Shown here: positions 1-10,877 of the stretch, piece by piece
How the letters are laid out: every line of letters begins with the position of its first letter
How positions within the stretch are numbered: the stretch's first letter is position 1
The notes under the pieces: generated by a model
Databases searched by the model: none
What the model was told of the DNA's origin: nothing
Seen by the model: the letters and a program-made list of their open reading frames with translations, nothing else
Assembly: GCF_000143415.4 (NCBI RefSeq)
Contig: NW_003314314.1
Coordinates: 1,299,443 to 1,363,442, forward strand
Origin: Selaginella moellendorffii
Taxonomy: Eukaryota; Streptophyta; Lycopodiopsida; Selaginellales; Selaginellaceae
Direction of reading: 5' to 3'
DNA length: 64,000 nucleotides
Position numbers and translations under genes: made by a program

Positions 1-540
1 AGTTAAGTTTCATCATCGAGTTTCCTTGATGATATACTTGCTATTGAATTTTGTTGGATAGTGCATTCTATGGTTTCCAATGATAGTGATCTTGGTGGTT
101 ACTACTAGTTTATCGGATGATAACTTGTTTGGAATACTTTTGTGTTCTACTCTAAGATATAATCACTGATAATTAAGCTTCTAAGATATCATTGTCTATG
201 ACTTTGATATTGTTCATCTATTGATCTTTGAGTTTGGGCCAGTAATAGGCAGACTGGCTTCGGCACTTCGTGTGCATGTTGAAATCTCTAGTCATGGGGT
301 AGCTACTGTCGACTGGTCACATAACCCGCCTCTTTGTCGATGTTCCTTGTTCCGTTGAAAGGGCGTGACCGTGTAAACAACTCTAACTGCCTGTTTACAG
401 TAGTCTATCTAAACCTTACCGACGGGTTTGGTTTCTTTGCTCAGGAGGGTTGGGGCCTCTGGCTTCTCTCTCTATGTCTCTGCGGGCAGGGCATATCACA
501 CTTTTGTAAGCTGGGTGACACCCAGAGCAGCAAGGGTGGC
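1..540. other. No gene recognised; repeat-derived sequence
   Basis: I see no convincing coding region. Short open frames here have no family signature. The stretch just right of it, from about 540, matches the DNA directly downstream of the LTR at 36,513-38,264, so this is probably the flank or internal part of the same retroelement family. Nothing else can be said from sequence alone. Confidence 0.4.
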
Positions 541-1900
541 TAACTCCGTTGGTCATTTCCTTGTCGGCGACGGCCGGAAGGTGTCTGAGCTGGTAGCGCA
601 TCCGCGTTAGACAAAGAGGTTGCCCCCTAACTCATTTAAGTTGGTGCATTTCTCACATAGTGTGAGTACCGTGAACTTTTTCTGGAGTTGTTTCCTTGGC
701 GGTATTCTAGACTCGAGTATGCATCGACGAGGACGTCGATCTTCCCTAGGGGGGGAGAGTGTCGCGAATGTGACTTTGGGTATCGAAAGTTACCTGTCGA
801 CTAGTCCTTACGGACACTCTTACCTTACTGCCACGATGGCAGGAGGTCGGTATTGCTGGACCCATTATCAGTTCCCCACTTGAGCTAGTTGAGAAACTGG
901 TCAATGACCGTGTACTTAGATCGGATAAACATAAGGTAGGAACCCTATGTGTTTCTTGCTGAGCATACTCGGCCTGGTTTGAGAAACTCCTGTCATTGGC
1001 TTGCACTTGCTAGTATCAAGAACCCCCGCGATATTGAGATTGGTCCCTCAATATCGCTAGATGATAGCTTACCGTGTCTGCCAAACACCCTCGCTATCAT
1101 GCCCTTTGTGTTAGTCTCGTTTCGGTCCCAAATGCTATTTATGGAAAGTGTCCAGATTTGCTCATTTGGCATATCTACGGAATGTAGAGATCGTCTTGAA
1201 CACAATGGTGTTCGTCCCGTGTCCAAATTCGCAATCTAGGGACATTCCATATTTAGTAAGTTTCGAGCTTGTCCCAAAGACTAACTCCTGATACTAAGGG
1301 AGGCTTGGGGTGAAAGCCCAAAGCGTGTGTTCCTCAAGGGGGGGGGGCTGTGGGGGGTTCCAAATGTATAGTAGGGATAGTGGGTAGGTCGGGCATGGCC
1401 GACCAACCTGAGGCATAGTCTAGCTCCCGCTTGCGTGCCTGTCCTTGTTCTGCGTCCAGCTTGGGTCTAAGCCCAAGTTCCATTCCATGCTAGTTGGTGG
1501 AGTACCCATGTCCTCGCGTTAGGCCACCGGTATGCCAAAATAGCGCCAGACTCCGTTTGGCTCCGTTTTGCGTGCTGGTCCTGGCATTGGGATGCTGGTT
1601 ACTCTAGGACTGTTCCAAGTCGCTCCGGGCCCCTGTCCCTTCGCTCCTTGGGCTTTACGCTTGGGAGTTGCTCCGTGGTTCGGTTCCGTCACTCCTTGGC
1701 TTCGTGCTTGGGAGTTTGGCACCGTTCCTTCGTTCAGTGGCCCAAGGCCCTGAACCTCGGGTTCCTATAGACACGTGGCATGGACACGTGGCATGTGACA
1801 CATGGCATCTGTCACGTGGCACAAAGAGGGTTTAGGTTCCGCTTCGTGGTGTTATCCTATGGTAAATCACCATAGGATAAAGGGTCAAAACCACGTGCGC
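541..1900 (+). mobile_element. LTR-family L2 copy (plus orientation)
   Basis: This segment is repeated in direct orientation at about 38,265-39,600 and inverted at about 54,895-55,836 and 2,998-3,955. Shared landmarks are a block reading GCGAATGTGACTTTGGGTAT near 767, a block ATGGAAAGTGTCCAGATTTG near 1,141, and the module GTGAAAGCCCAAAGC followed by a run of G near 1,310-1,350. No reading frame is conserved between copies, so it is treated as LTR or non-coding retroelement DNA. Exact ends are uncertain; the boundary at 1,900 is where the L1-type sequence starts. Confidence 0.6.
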
Positions 1901-1904
1901 TACA

Positions 1905-2871
1905 CAGACCCTGGGGGGTTTGGTGAGCTCCAAAAGAATAGTAGGGGGGAGGACTGCAGTGGAGCCAGTTTGGCCAGAAAAGGCCAGTTTGGCCTAGAAA
2001 GGCTGTACCCAGTGTTGGGTGATGAGCTGCCCACTGGGAAGTCCAAGACTAGAGTGAACACAGATTGACAAGTGGGGTAGCTTAGTGAAGTGTTCAAGAG
2101 CTAGCTCAAGTTCCCTCGGGAGATCAATTGTCCGATGCTCCCAATCCAAGTGTGGGTGGCACTACCTACTTGGATACCAGGTTTGGCTTAACGGAACCTC
2201 GCTCTAAGCCCATGGCTAGAGCACCCAAAGGCGGAAGGCAGGGAGAGTACCCATGAGGCTTGCGTAAGGCCACGGTGTTCCAAAGTGTTGTCCTAAAGAC
2301 CCAGACTGTGGAAAGGAAGAGGAGTAGTCCTCTGGTGTAGTGACCAAGGATACAGTTGTGTGGTGAGGAAGTCCCAGAGGACCGTGGGACTTAGTGGTCA
2401 GGTCTATGGGCCTTGATCCAGTGGTAGTGTTGGCGAACACAGCTAAGGACAGAAAAGGACTTGGTGAGGACCATAAAGAAGATATTGGGGAAGGCTATTC
2501 CCCATGTTTACGAGCATCCTAAGGATGCTAAGGAGTGGATCTGGGATGACCACTCATGGATAGATGGCCCAGTCTTAGAGAGATGGGATTGCAATGCAGG
2601 TGGTGTTGGACCACCGATGTGACCAAGGTGATTGGGCATGGCTTAGCGTAACGGGCTGGTATGTTAGTGGTGCCTTGGGGTGTCAGTCATGGGACCGAAC
2701 ACGTGGAGCACTTGGACCAAGTGCAAAGGTTTAGTGGCATAGATGCCATCCTCGGGCTAGCAAGCCCCAAGTCCTGAGTGGGACTTATGGAGGTTGTGAA
2801 TGAGACTCCTCCAAGTGGCCGGAGGTGCGGTTAAGTGACTAAAGTAGAATGGAAAAAATTAATCACTTACA
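1905..2871 (+). mobile_element. L1 LTR, 3' part
   Basis: It matches the 3' half of the complete L1 LTRs at 18,113-19,795 and 52,864-54,580: a GGGGGGTTTGGTGAGCTCC start, paired GGCCAGTTTGGCC blocks, a conserved GTGGGTGGCACTACCTACTT block, and the terminus AATCACTTACA at 2,871. The 5' half with the GAGATGG tandem repeat is missing. It is joined directly to a gag fragment on its right, so it lies inside another gypsy copy. Confidence 0.7.
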
Positions 2872-2985
2872 CCCTACTCTACACCTAAGGGATGAGTTGA
2901 GTAAGTTAAAGCAGACTGGAACCATTCAAGAGTATGAGAATGCATTTATGGCAAAAAGGATACTTATCACGGATATATATAGACC
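2872..2985 (+). pseudogene. Gypsy gag fragment
   Basis: Plus-strand translation gives a gag capsid signature, LRDELSKLKQTGTIQEY followed by AFMAKRILI. The same motif occurs at 20,904-21,098 (minus) and 48,650-48,790 (plus). Only about 35 codons remain between the L1 LTR and a run of C at 2,987-2,997. It is a remnant of the same gypsy family as G1 and G2. Confidence 0.7.
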
Positions 2986-2997
2986 CCCCCCCCCCCC

Positions 2998-3955
2998 TTC
3001 CCCTTGAGGCACGCTTTGGGTTTTCACCCTAAGCCTCCCTTAGTACTAGGAGTTAGTCTCTGGGACAAGCTCAAAATTTACTAAATATGCAATATCCATA
3101 GATTGCAAATTTGGACATGGGATAAACACCATTGTGTTCAAGACAATCTCTACATTCCGTAGATATGCTAAATGAGCAAATTTAGACACTTTCCATAAAT
3201 AGTATTTGGGACCGAAATAAGACTAACACAAAGGGCATGATAGTAAGGGTGTGTGGCAAATATGGTAAGGTATCATTTAGCAAATATTGAGGGACCAATT
3301 TCAATATCACGAGGGTTCCCAACATTAGCAAGTGCAAGTCCCAACATTGAAATTAAAGTGCAACACTAGCAACTGCAAGTCAACATCATGAGTTTCTCAT
3401 CACCGTGTCAAGTATGCTTGACTAAATAGCAACTTAGGATTTCCTTCTTTAGTGCCCTTCTGGTATAAGTGCACATGTGATGACCAGTTTCTCAACTAGC
3501 TTAGGTGGAGCTTAGTCCCTCAATATAAATATATGATAGTTTACCATATCCATAAGATATAAATTGGAGTTTTTGATCTTTTAACAATTGTAGATCATGA
3601 AATTAGAGTTTTGATCTAGATCATAGTAGTAAAGTAAATACTTATATAATCTTAAAATTTAAAACACTATTAATTTAAAAATAATATATTTATATTTAAA
3701 ATTCCAGATATTCTTAATATTATATATAACTCTAATAAATTTTAGATTAATTACTGACTCTACAAATCATTGATCTAAAATAATTAAAAGATAAAAATTT
3801 ATAATCAATGCTACTGTAGCACATGTGGTTTTCAACCATTACCCTATGGTTGTTTACTGCAATACCAACCTTTTGCTGTTATGGCAATAAGGAAAAAATA
3901 TCCAAAAGGACTAGCTAACAAGTAATTTTTGATACTTGCAATCACATTCATAACA
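2998..3955 (-). mobile_element. L2 fragment, inverted, with AT-rich insert
   Basis: Read on the minus strand, this repeats L2 landmarks: the GTGAAAACCCAAAGCGTG module next to a C run, the block around ATGGAAAGTGTCTAAATTTG, and near 3,880-3,955 the part resembling 55,740-55,836. About 3,530-3,790 is very AT-rich, has no counterpart in the other copies, and shows no gene. Confidence 0.5.
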
Positions 3956-3960
3956 ACTAT

Positions 3961-4185
3961 TGTGTCATATCCTATATATTAGCCTCGTTTCAGTCCACAT
4001 ACTATTTATAGTATGTATCTAGATTTGTCAGTGAGGCATATCTACAGAATATAAAGTGTCATAAATATCATGGTATTGTTCTTACATCCAGATTTGTGAT
4101 CTAGAACTATTCTATATTTAGTAAGTTTTGTGTCATAGAGACTAACTCTTGGGAATGAGGTGAAAGTTCAAAGTGCCAAAACATG
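3961..4185 (+). mobile_element. L2 fragment, plus orientation
   Basis: A diverged direct-orientation piece of L2. It repeats the stretch from TTAGCCTCGTTTCAGTCC to the AAAGTTCAAAGTGCC variant of the GTGAAAGCCCAAAGC module. With the inverted piece at 2,998-3,955 it forms a broken head-to-head pair. No coding content. Confidence 0.5.
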
Positions 4186-4564
4186 CACCATTTTCTAAGA
4201 ATGTTGTATACATATTCATTTATTGATAGAGTAAATGATAAAATGACAAAATAGAACCGCACTAATGACACTGAAACCTTTAGATGAGAAAATTATGAAA
4301 GGAAACTCCTACTAGATATGTTATAAATGAGGTTGAGGCTGAGTCAAAACAGGAAGAGCTTGGGAAAAAGGCTACATTATACATACAGCTCAAGATACTA
4401 AGATTCAGAATTTGCAAAAGAAATTTTACAAATCAAAACAAAGAGAATAAAAAGAGGAAGAAAAAAGTTGAGGTAGTTAAAGCAATTAAACCTAAACAAC
4501 TAGAGTCCTCGGTTCTTATGTTGCTTTGTAGTGTGGAAATCTTTTTCACTTCACATAGAACTCT
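4186..4564. other. Unassigned, no gene seen
   Basis: AT-rich sequence with no recognised domain or repeat. It adjoins the TRIM element on its right. Confidence 0.4.
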
Positions 4565-4930
4565 TGTAAGCAACCAAAAGGAACGACACGAGAGACGATC
4601 CATAGGGTTTAGATAGTATTGGGCTGGGTGACCTCCTAGGAAGTCCAAATTCAGGAGCTTACATTTGGTATTAAAGAGGTCTCGGGTTCGACTTTGTTGG
4701 TTGGCTAGGGGAATCACACCATATGTTGATTGACATTTAGCTGGTCCAGTTTGCTCCCGCTAGGCTCGGGAGAGTTGCAACTCTCAGCTTTCATTCACGA
4801 ATGCGTAAACTTGTAGGGAAATGTAGTGGATTGTAAACAACTAAAAAGAACGACTCGAGAAACAATCCATAGGGTTTGAATAAAACTATGTTGGGTGACC
4901 TCCTAAGAAGTCTAAATTCAGGAGCTTACA
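4565..4930 (+). mobile_element. TRIM (miniature LTR retrotransposon), 99-bp terminal repeats
   Basis: Two direct repeats of exactly 99 bp (4,565-4,663 and 4,832-4,930) each start TGTAA and end GGAGCTTACA. The 168-bp interior begins with a primer-binding-like TGGTATTAAAGAGG (4,666-4,679) that continues into CTCGGGTTCGA, resembling the complement of a tRNA acceptor and T-arm. A purine-rich stretch (GTAGGGAAATGTAGTGGA) lies just before the second repeat. It has no coding capacity. The flanks do not give a clean target duplication (ACTCT versus ATTCC). This architecture is diagnostic of TRIM elements. Confidence 0.8.
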
Positions 4931-5310
4931 ATTCCCTCACTTGATGTCTTTGTTGCTTTCTTTTGCTTGCATTGAGGATAGCTTCAACTTGTGTAGCTCT
5001 TTCCCTTGAATAACCTTAGGTAAAAGTTTTACTTGATCCTTGTGAAGAGGATCCCCTTGAGTAAGTTCATGTGGAACACAGGGTGCATCTTCCCCATTTA
5101 CTAAGGAAGTTGGAGGTGATAAGCCACCTTACCAATTCGTGCTCAATCTTGTAAGGCCCCATGAACTTGCTTAAGGAATTCAAGATCAATTCATTTCCAG
5201 AAATACATGCATTTTACGTTAGGGTCAACTTTCGGCTGATTCCACTTGGTAGCCTTAAGTTCTTGGTGTTTAGCCACACCTTATCCCTAAGTTGGAACTC
5301 TACATCTTAG
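4931..5310 (-). pseudogene. G1 gypsy integrase C-terminal end
   Basis: Minus-strand translation gives DVEFQLRDKVWLNTKNLRLP, then a KFMGPYKIEHEL-like motif: the GPY/F end of a Ty3/gypsy integrase. In-frame stops interrupt it. The upstream residues of the same protein (AQQRQTKYVN) lie at 17,970-18,000, on the far side of copy A, so copy A split this gene. After removing A and one copy of the TGCTT duplication the reading resumes. Confidence 0.8.
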
Positions 5311-5315
5311 TGCTT
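5311..5315. repeat. Target-site duplication of copy A, left
   Basis: TGCTT here and TGCTT at 17,965-17,969 flank copy A. Removing one copy restores the gypsy reading frame on the minus strand, which supports a 5-bp duplication. Confidence 0.75.
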
Positions 5316-5316
5316 A

Positions 5317-5339
5317 AGCTCTATTTCGTTAAAGTGGGA
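5317..5339 (+). repeat. Terminal inverted repeat of copy A, left
   Basis: This 23-bp sequence is repeated in inverted form at 17,942-17,964 and at the ends of copies B and C. Just inside the right end, AAGTGGGA and TCCCACTT form a second, subterminal inverted pair. Confidence 0.85.
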
Positions 5340-5978
5340 TTTATTCAGTAAAATGGGACTAGGTACAAATTTTCAAGTATTTGAAAATGACGTGAAATTA
5401 TATGTTTTTTGTCCAGGGGCTAGACATATCTGGGGCATGGTGACTAGCGCGGTGACTTTATGTCTAGACTGAGTCCATCTGGTTGTATAATAAATCTCAT
5501 TGTCAAGGTGAACAAGTCGAATCTGAAGCTAAAGAAGAGCGATGGCATGCGCGCACACACTATTTGTTTGTTCATTGAGTGTGTGGTGAGCTTTCCAAGA
5601 TGAACGTCATTCCTATTAGCCAGACATATCACTTAATGGTGAGAACATTTAGATATTATTCAATGTTATCTTTTTCTAACGAATCTAATTGTGAAGGTGT
5701 AGCAAGAGGCATTGCTAGTCTGGAGAAGTCATTTAACTCATTTGACCACCCTTAGTGTATTTTCATGAAACTAAATAACATTCATATTATTAAGGAATTT
5801 CTCTAGTACCTTTTTTTTACGACATAGAGGCTTGCATTTCTTTCAAAGGTGATTTAGTAAAAGGCCTGAGGGCACATGCCATTCTATTTCTCAGACCGGT
5901 ATTAAGATATACTAGTGCAAAGGGAAAAAGGTATTTGGTGATCAAGTAAATGGCATGAGGGCACACGCCATTATAAGC

Positions 5979-6236
5979 CTAAGCGCTAGTGGACACCTCC
6001 TTTTTGGTACTCTCAGCAGTACTATCATCCTTCTCCGGGTCAGTTGTTTTGCTTTGGATTGTTGTCTCTGACGTTACTGGGGCGTTCTCGATAGTTGTTA
6101 ATATTGCCGTTTGTTCAGAAAAATGATCACCTGGAGTATAGTACGGGGAGTTTGGAAGACTTATATATTCTACATCTTCACCTATCTCCTTCTCCGTCTC
6201 CTTTTCTGCCTCACTTACAGATTTTGTGCTTGCCAT
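5979..6236 (-). CDS. Small acidic ORF of the transposon (copy A), 85 aa
   Basis: The frame starts MASTKSVSEAEKETEKEIGE and ends EVSTSA. It is almost identical and uninterrupted in copies B and C, although the other genes in these copies carry stops. It is rich in E, T and S, with no recognised fold, and is probably disordered. A 3' splice-like TTCCCTTGCAG lies upstream and a second acceptor-like ATTTTAG just before it, so it may be the last exon of a longer transcript rather than an independent gene. It lies downstream of the transposase, next to the terminus. Function unknown. Confidence 0.5.
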   Translation of the reverse strand: MASTKSVSEAEKETEKEIGEDVEYISLPNSPYYTPGDHFSEQTAILTTIENAPVTSETTIQSKTTDPEKDDSTAESTKKEVSTSA

Positions 6237-6451
6237 GAGAACGCTCTTCACCCTAAAATATGGAGTTCGTTGTGTTATAAAAGGAAACCAACACACACGC
6301 TGCAAGGGAATGATGGTACATAAAGTACGTAAGCCCACAATATGGGTTTATGTGCCATTAATATGGGCCACACGCCATATTATTAGATTTATGCACGTGT
6401 GATTGGTAAATGCATATGTCACATCATCTTTGTTTTACCTCACACACTATA

Positions 6452-9400
6452 TCAGGCCTCCTCTGATTCAGATTTGGATTGTTCACTTTGAAATAAAATA
6501 CATTAGAAACTTAGTAAAGGAATATTAATGAATCTCACCTTGAACCCGGGTTATGAATGCTCTTGCTGCATCTCTTGCATGGTCTGGCAAGGTGATGGTG
6601 GCACTCTGCTTCCGCATCCAACCATGCACAACATTATCCACCGATATGCTCATGCTGGGATCCCTTGGATTCAGCACCCATCTCTTTTCTAGGCAATCCT
6701 TCGTATATCCGGAACTTGGCTTGAACCACTCCACAGTTACATTGAAGGAGTTAGTTTCCGCGTCCTCCTCTGCATCAGTGATGCAGCGCCCCACCCATAT
6801 CATTTGTTTTTTATTACTGGGTCTGACAAGCACGACCATTCCTTTGCAGACCTGTACTGGATTGAATGCTGAATCCGGCTTCTTGTTCCTCGGCCCACAA
6901 TAGTGATCCTCAACATCGTTATTTGTCACTGCATTTCCAGACGACATTGTTCCGCTACTATCTGGTGCTCTGGGTTCTGGCCAAAAGGACTCTTCCAATT
7001 CTTCATATACAACCGGCCCATTTTGGATAGCAGATATAATCTTCTCCCAGTATTCGAGCAAAGGCTTGCACCTCTGAAAATAGGATTCTCCACCAAACAC
7101 CAACCCCCTCTTCCAGAAGGCAATATGCTGTCTAATCCCGGCCACTATACTTTCCTGGTCTTTGAGTCCATCCGGGTGCATCGGCCGTGGGGAACCCTAA
7201 GGAATCATAGGTTCCCCAGTTATGGGATCTCTCTTGAAGAGTTCAATGCCGTCCACTGGTAGCCACACTGTGTCCCATTCTCTCATCTTGTACCTCATCA
7301 CTGGAGCACCGTCACACATGCTGAAATGAAACTGAAGAGGCTTGGAGTGGCCAATCAGCGTTTCGGATCCGTCCCTGATGTAGCCTCTTACAAACCCCTT
7401 AAAGTCTGGAACCTCTGTCAGAAGTGCAGCTTCAACAGTGCCTTTGATGCAATTTTGGAATTCATCGTAGAGTTGTGGGAGGGTGAGGACATTGGATCGC
7501 CGGAGGGACTCTGCCAGGTGACTGAACATGGCATCGACGTCTTCATGAGTGTGCCCAACCATGAGAAAGCCAAGTGTAACCGTTTCAAATATGCCTTTGG
7601 CAACAAGCATCGCCAAGTACGCGAAGACGTACATGTTTTTGTTCTCACTGCCAGCATTGTCTGTTTGGAGCAGAAGATAGGGTGGAAGGCCACATTGGCC
7701 GCAAGAACTTCCTTGAGATTCTGCTTCGTTTGGATGAGGCTGTGCATTCACCGAGTGACCAGCCTCGTCGGAATGGCATGAGGCCTCACGTGATAACCCT
7801 ACAATCTGACGGCCAACATATTCACTGGGATGGCATGGGGCCCCACGCGATACTGCAAGCCTTTGCTCCTCCTCCAGCTGAACCCTGTATGGGGTTCGAT
7901 CGACAAGGGCCTTATGCAAGGGTTGGCCGTTCAGCTCAGTCTACGCACTTTGCAGAGACCTTAAGTGTTTTACTAGGGACGCAATCATCATGTTTGCACC
8001 CCCGCCACCCCATAGAGGTACAAAGAAGTTCCCATAGTTCTGGGCACCATGCCCATGAGCGATTATGCCAAACAGAGACACAGGCAGCTGCATGGATGAA
8101 GAGATTGCCTTGGGGGCAAGATTGAGTCGAGGTAAGCACGTCTTTTTCTGGTCCATTTTGTCGTGGATGATGCAGAGGTAAGAGTCAGGTCTCTCTATGG
8201 AGAGAATCCTGTTATGATAATATGCAGTCCTGCAGCTTCTCTGCTCGATGTTGTGGTCGAGCCGCCTTCTAACCAACGTCTCTCGCTCTTGAGCGCTGCA
8301 AGAATTCTTCGACAAAGCCATTTTGATAGCAGTGCACTCCTCACACTTTGAAAAGCTGGAGTACTTTCCTATACTCACATCCCTGAACCTGTTGCTCCAC
8401 AATCTACTAAATCTAGATTGGCTCAGCTTCCTGTAGCCATTACTCTGGAGTTCCCGATTCACATCTTCCAATATGGCCCCCTTGGTATACATGGAAGGGA
8501 GAACTCGTTGGGTGTCTCGTGTTCCATCTTCCAAGAGGTAGGTTTTATGTGGTTGCTGCTCGCTACATGTCTCGACAAACCTCTTGAAGATTGCCTCTCC
8601 ATATACAACATGACCCCTAGTTTTGTGCGTACCGTCGTTCCCATGGACTACCTGTTGAACCCTTTGTTCCTCGAACTCAGTTTTGATTCTGTAGAATGTG
8701 GTTCAAGGGACTCCATAAATGATTCTCCATGCCTTCATGCAGACCAAACCCCTCTGGAAGACCATGCCCCCCACCTGATGTTCTGAAGCATCAACAGATG
8801 ATCGTAATGCCTCATACACAAAATTGCGAGCTGCCTTCCAGGACAATGTCTTGTATCTTGCTCTCTCCTCTTCAATAGCATCCCAATCAGCATGTTGACA
8901 GCACCTCCTCTTGCAACAAGCAACTGTCGAGACCATTCGAACCTCCATCGCCATTTTCTGCCTTTTCGGTTCGTTGCTCAGATCCCTTTGGCTGCGCTTT
9001 AGGAAGGTGTACTTTCTTTTCCCATGAAGAGATGTTCTATCATCAGTTGTAGTGGTGTTTGATTGTGAATCCTTCACATTCTCAAAAACTAAGTGCCTCA
9101 ATTTCCACCGCACAATGCTTCCAATAGTCAGACTGTTTTCTTCTGTGTCAACAACCTCTAAAATCGCAACTCCAATATCATCCCAGCCCAATTCTTGATT
9201 AGCAACCGCATCTCTTGGATCGACAACTGTGGCTAAGCCCTCAGCTACCACCTCCCCCTCGGGGTTGTTTAGAAACACCTTCGCCTGAATCCATGTAGCA
9301 TGGTTATTAAGATCCACGGAGGGAACATGCGTCGCACTTGCGCTGTCCCCAACATCTGCTTTCTTCTGAAGATTTTTCAAGGCAACAACAACATTTACCC

Positions 9401-9593
9401 CGACGACCATCTCTCCTCGTTCAATAGCGACCACATTCCCATCGAAGACAGTCTCTACTGATACAGCAGCATTGCCTTCCCCAAGCCTTTGACAGTGTAT
9501 AACAAAGTTCCGATCCATAGACACAAGGGTCCCTTTTGCAACTCTCTTCCCACCATTCAAAATGTAAACCTTTTCCCCAACCCTGAAGGCCAT
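6452..9593 (-). pseudogene. Putative DUF7869-like DDE transposase, copy A (broken)
   Basis: The start MAFRVGEKVYILNGG follows an acceptor-like TTTGCACTTTCAG. Residues 1-180 hold two related barrel-like repeats (VAKGTLVS, VAEGLATVVDP) resembling the DUF8039-type region of plant transposon proteins. A basic, Cys-rich segment follows (CCKRRCCQHADW). The core has HDKMDQ, QTDNAGSENKN and GHTHEDVD, a DDE/RNase H-like set as in DUF7869 proteins. The C-terminus has a probable SH3-like barrel (GMVVLVRP...WVGRCITDAEE) and an acidic tail ESESEEA in a second exon. In-frame stops lie at 8,703-8,705, 7,941-7,943 and 7,197-7,199; the first two correspond to CGA and CAG in another copy. The acceptor of the last exon is mutated (TTCAAAG for TTCAAG). 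It is expected to cut and join the element ends; this copy is dead. Confidence 0.7.
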
Positions 9594-9746
9594 TCTGAAA
9601 GTGCAAAAAAGAAGTTAAGACCATATAAAAAATGATTGGAGAATGGCCTAAATCATAACATACCAAACAACCTCAATAGCATGAGGCCACATGCCATTAT
9701 TCAAATATGCTATTGACACCCACGTGAAATTTTGCATTCACAAAAT

Positions 9747-9766
9747 TGGCATGAGGCCTCATGCCA
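9747..9766. repeat. Perfect 20-bp palindrome, element family
   Basis: TGGCATGAGGCCTCATGCCA is its own reverse complement. It is the cleanest copy-A example of the palindrome repeated through the element. The identical 20 bp sits at 43,211-43,230 in copy C. Confidence 0.9.
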
Positions 9767-9843
9767 TCTTGATATACACACAGCTGCAAGCAAGTAAAAA
9801 CATACATGACAATACGCCAGCCATGAAATTGCAAGGGCCCAAG

Positions 9844-9865
9844 ATGGCATGTGGCCTCATGCCAT
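9844..9865. repeat. Element-family palindrome
   Basis: ATGGCATG, centre TGGCCT, CATGCCAT: perfect arms with a nearly symmetrical centre. Other intergenic examples in copy A are 5,949-5,972, 12,502-12,525 and 17,558-17,580. Confidence 0.85.
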
Positions 9866-10858
9866 TTCTAAATGTGGTCCTAAGCCATTCCATGGTGAAC
9901 ATACCAGGAAGCACAAGTGCCGAATATCAAGAGGAAGCGGTAGCCACACCAAAGACAGTGCCGCTCGCAACACCGCAACTACTCGTAGCGCCGCTCGCAC
10001 AAACTGCCACTCGCATAAACTGCCGCTCGCAATGGCGCTCGCAATGCCGCAACCGCTCATAGACGCATAAACCACAGCCCACAATGCCGCTTACACAAGC
10101 AGCGCTCACTGCGCTCAGCGGAACCAAGAACACGGCGCACAAAAATGATAGACCTAAGAATGAGTTCGAGAATTGAAAAATAACACACGCTTGAATGTCA
10201 CATCAAATCCTCTGACAAACCAGATCTTATGACTCCTCTGACAAATTTCAAACTAAGTAGCTTCTAGACTTTGCTGTCGGAGGTTGAACTTTGTCACATC
10301 ATGTCCTTGCCTCGATCCAGCTGTGCCATGTCAGTGATTCGAACTTTGCCATGCCATGTCAGCGATCCGCGCCAAGATTATTCGCTGTGTAAAGGAATAA
10401 TTATGCTCTGTGTGTACGTCCATTTATGGCAATATAAGGCCACACGCCATTCAAAGAATAATGCTAGTCGAGCATTTTTTGGTGCATTTTTGGGTTCAAA
10501 ATTGCATGAGCCCACACGCTATAAAGTTTACCTGTACCAAAAATAGAAACAGCTTTATTTACTTGGGAATTTAAGTGGTTGAGGCATTTTTAAACTTACA
10601 AACACATGCCCTACTTACATTTCTTTGGTTGCTTAAAATTCAAAAATATTATAAACCTTTCTTTTTGCATTTTCAATGTTTTCAATTATGGTTTTTGATT
10701 TTCGCAGGACCAGCCTAGTAATCTATTTGCATCCCGTCATGTTTATAGCTAGCTTTCGTTTGTCCCCTTCGCTAGCCTGAGATACATCTGCTCGGCATCT
10801 GCCTCTTACAGCATTTGCCCAGAAAGGGCATCTTTCTTCACGCAGCATTTGCCACATG

Positions 10859-10877
10859 TTTAGGGTTTAGGGTTTAG
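10859..10877 (+). repeat. Telomere-like TTTAGGG tract
   Basis: Two full TTTAGGG units plus TTTAG, the plant-type telomere repeat. It is short, internal to copy A, and could be chance or a promoter telo-box. Confidence 0.5.

Noticed and set aside
4666-4692. tRNA gene fragment suggested by the GGGTTCGA stretch
   Set aside because: No cloverleaf can be built around it; the position after a TGTAA...TTACA repeat fits a primer-binding site.
7326-8125. Plus-strand frames opposite the transposase
   Set aside because: They are shadows of the transposase coding sequence; motifs of known families are only on the transposase strand.
10859-10877. Interstitial telomere marking a chromosome fusion
   Set aside because: Under three repeat units inside a transposon is too short to support a fusion.
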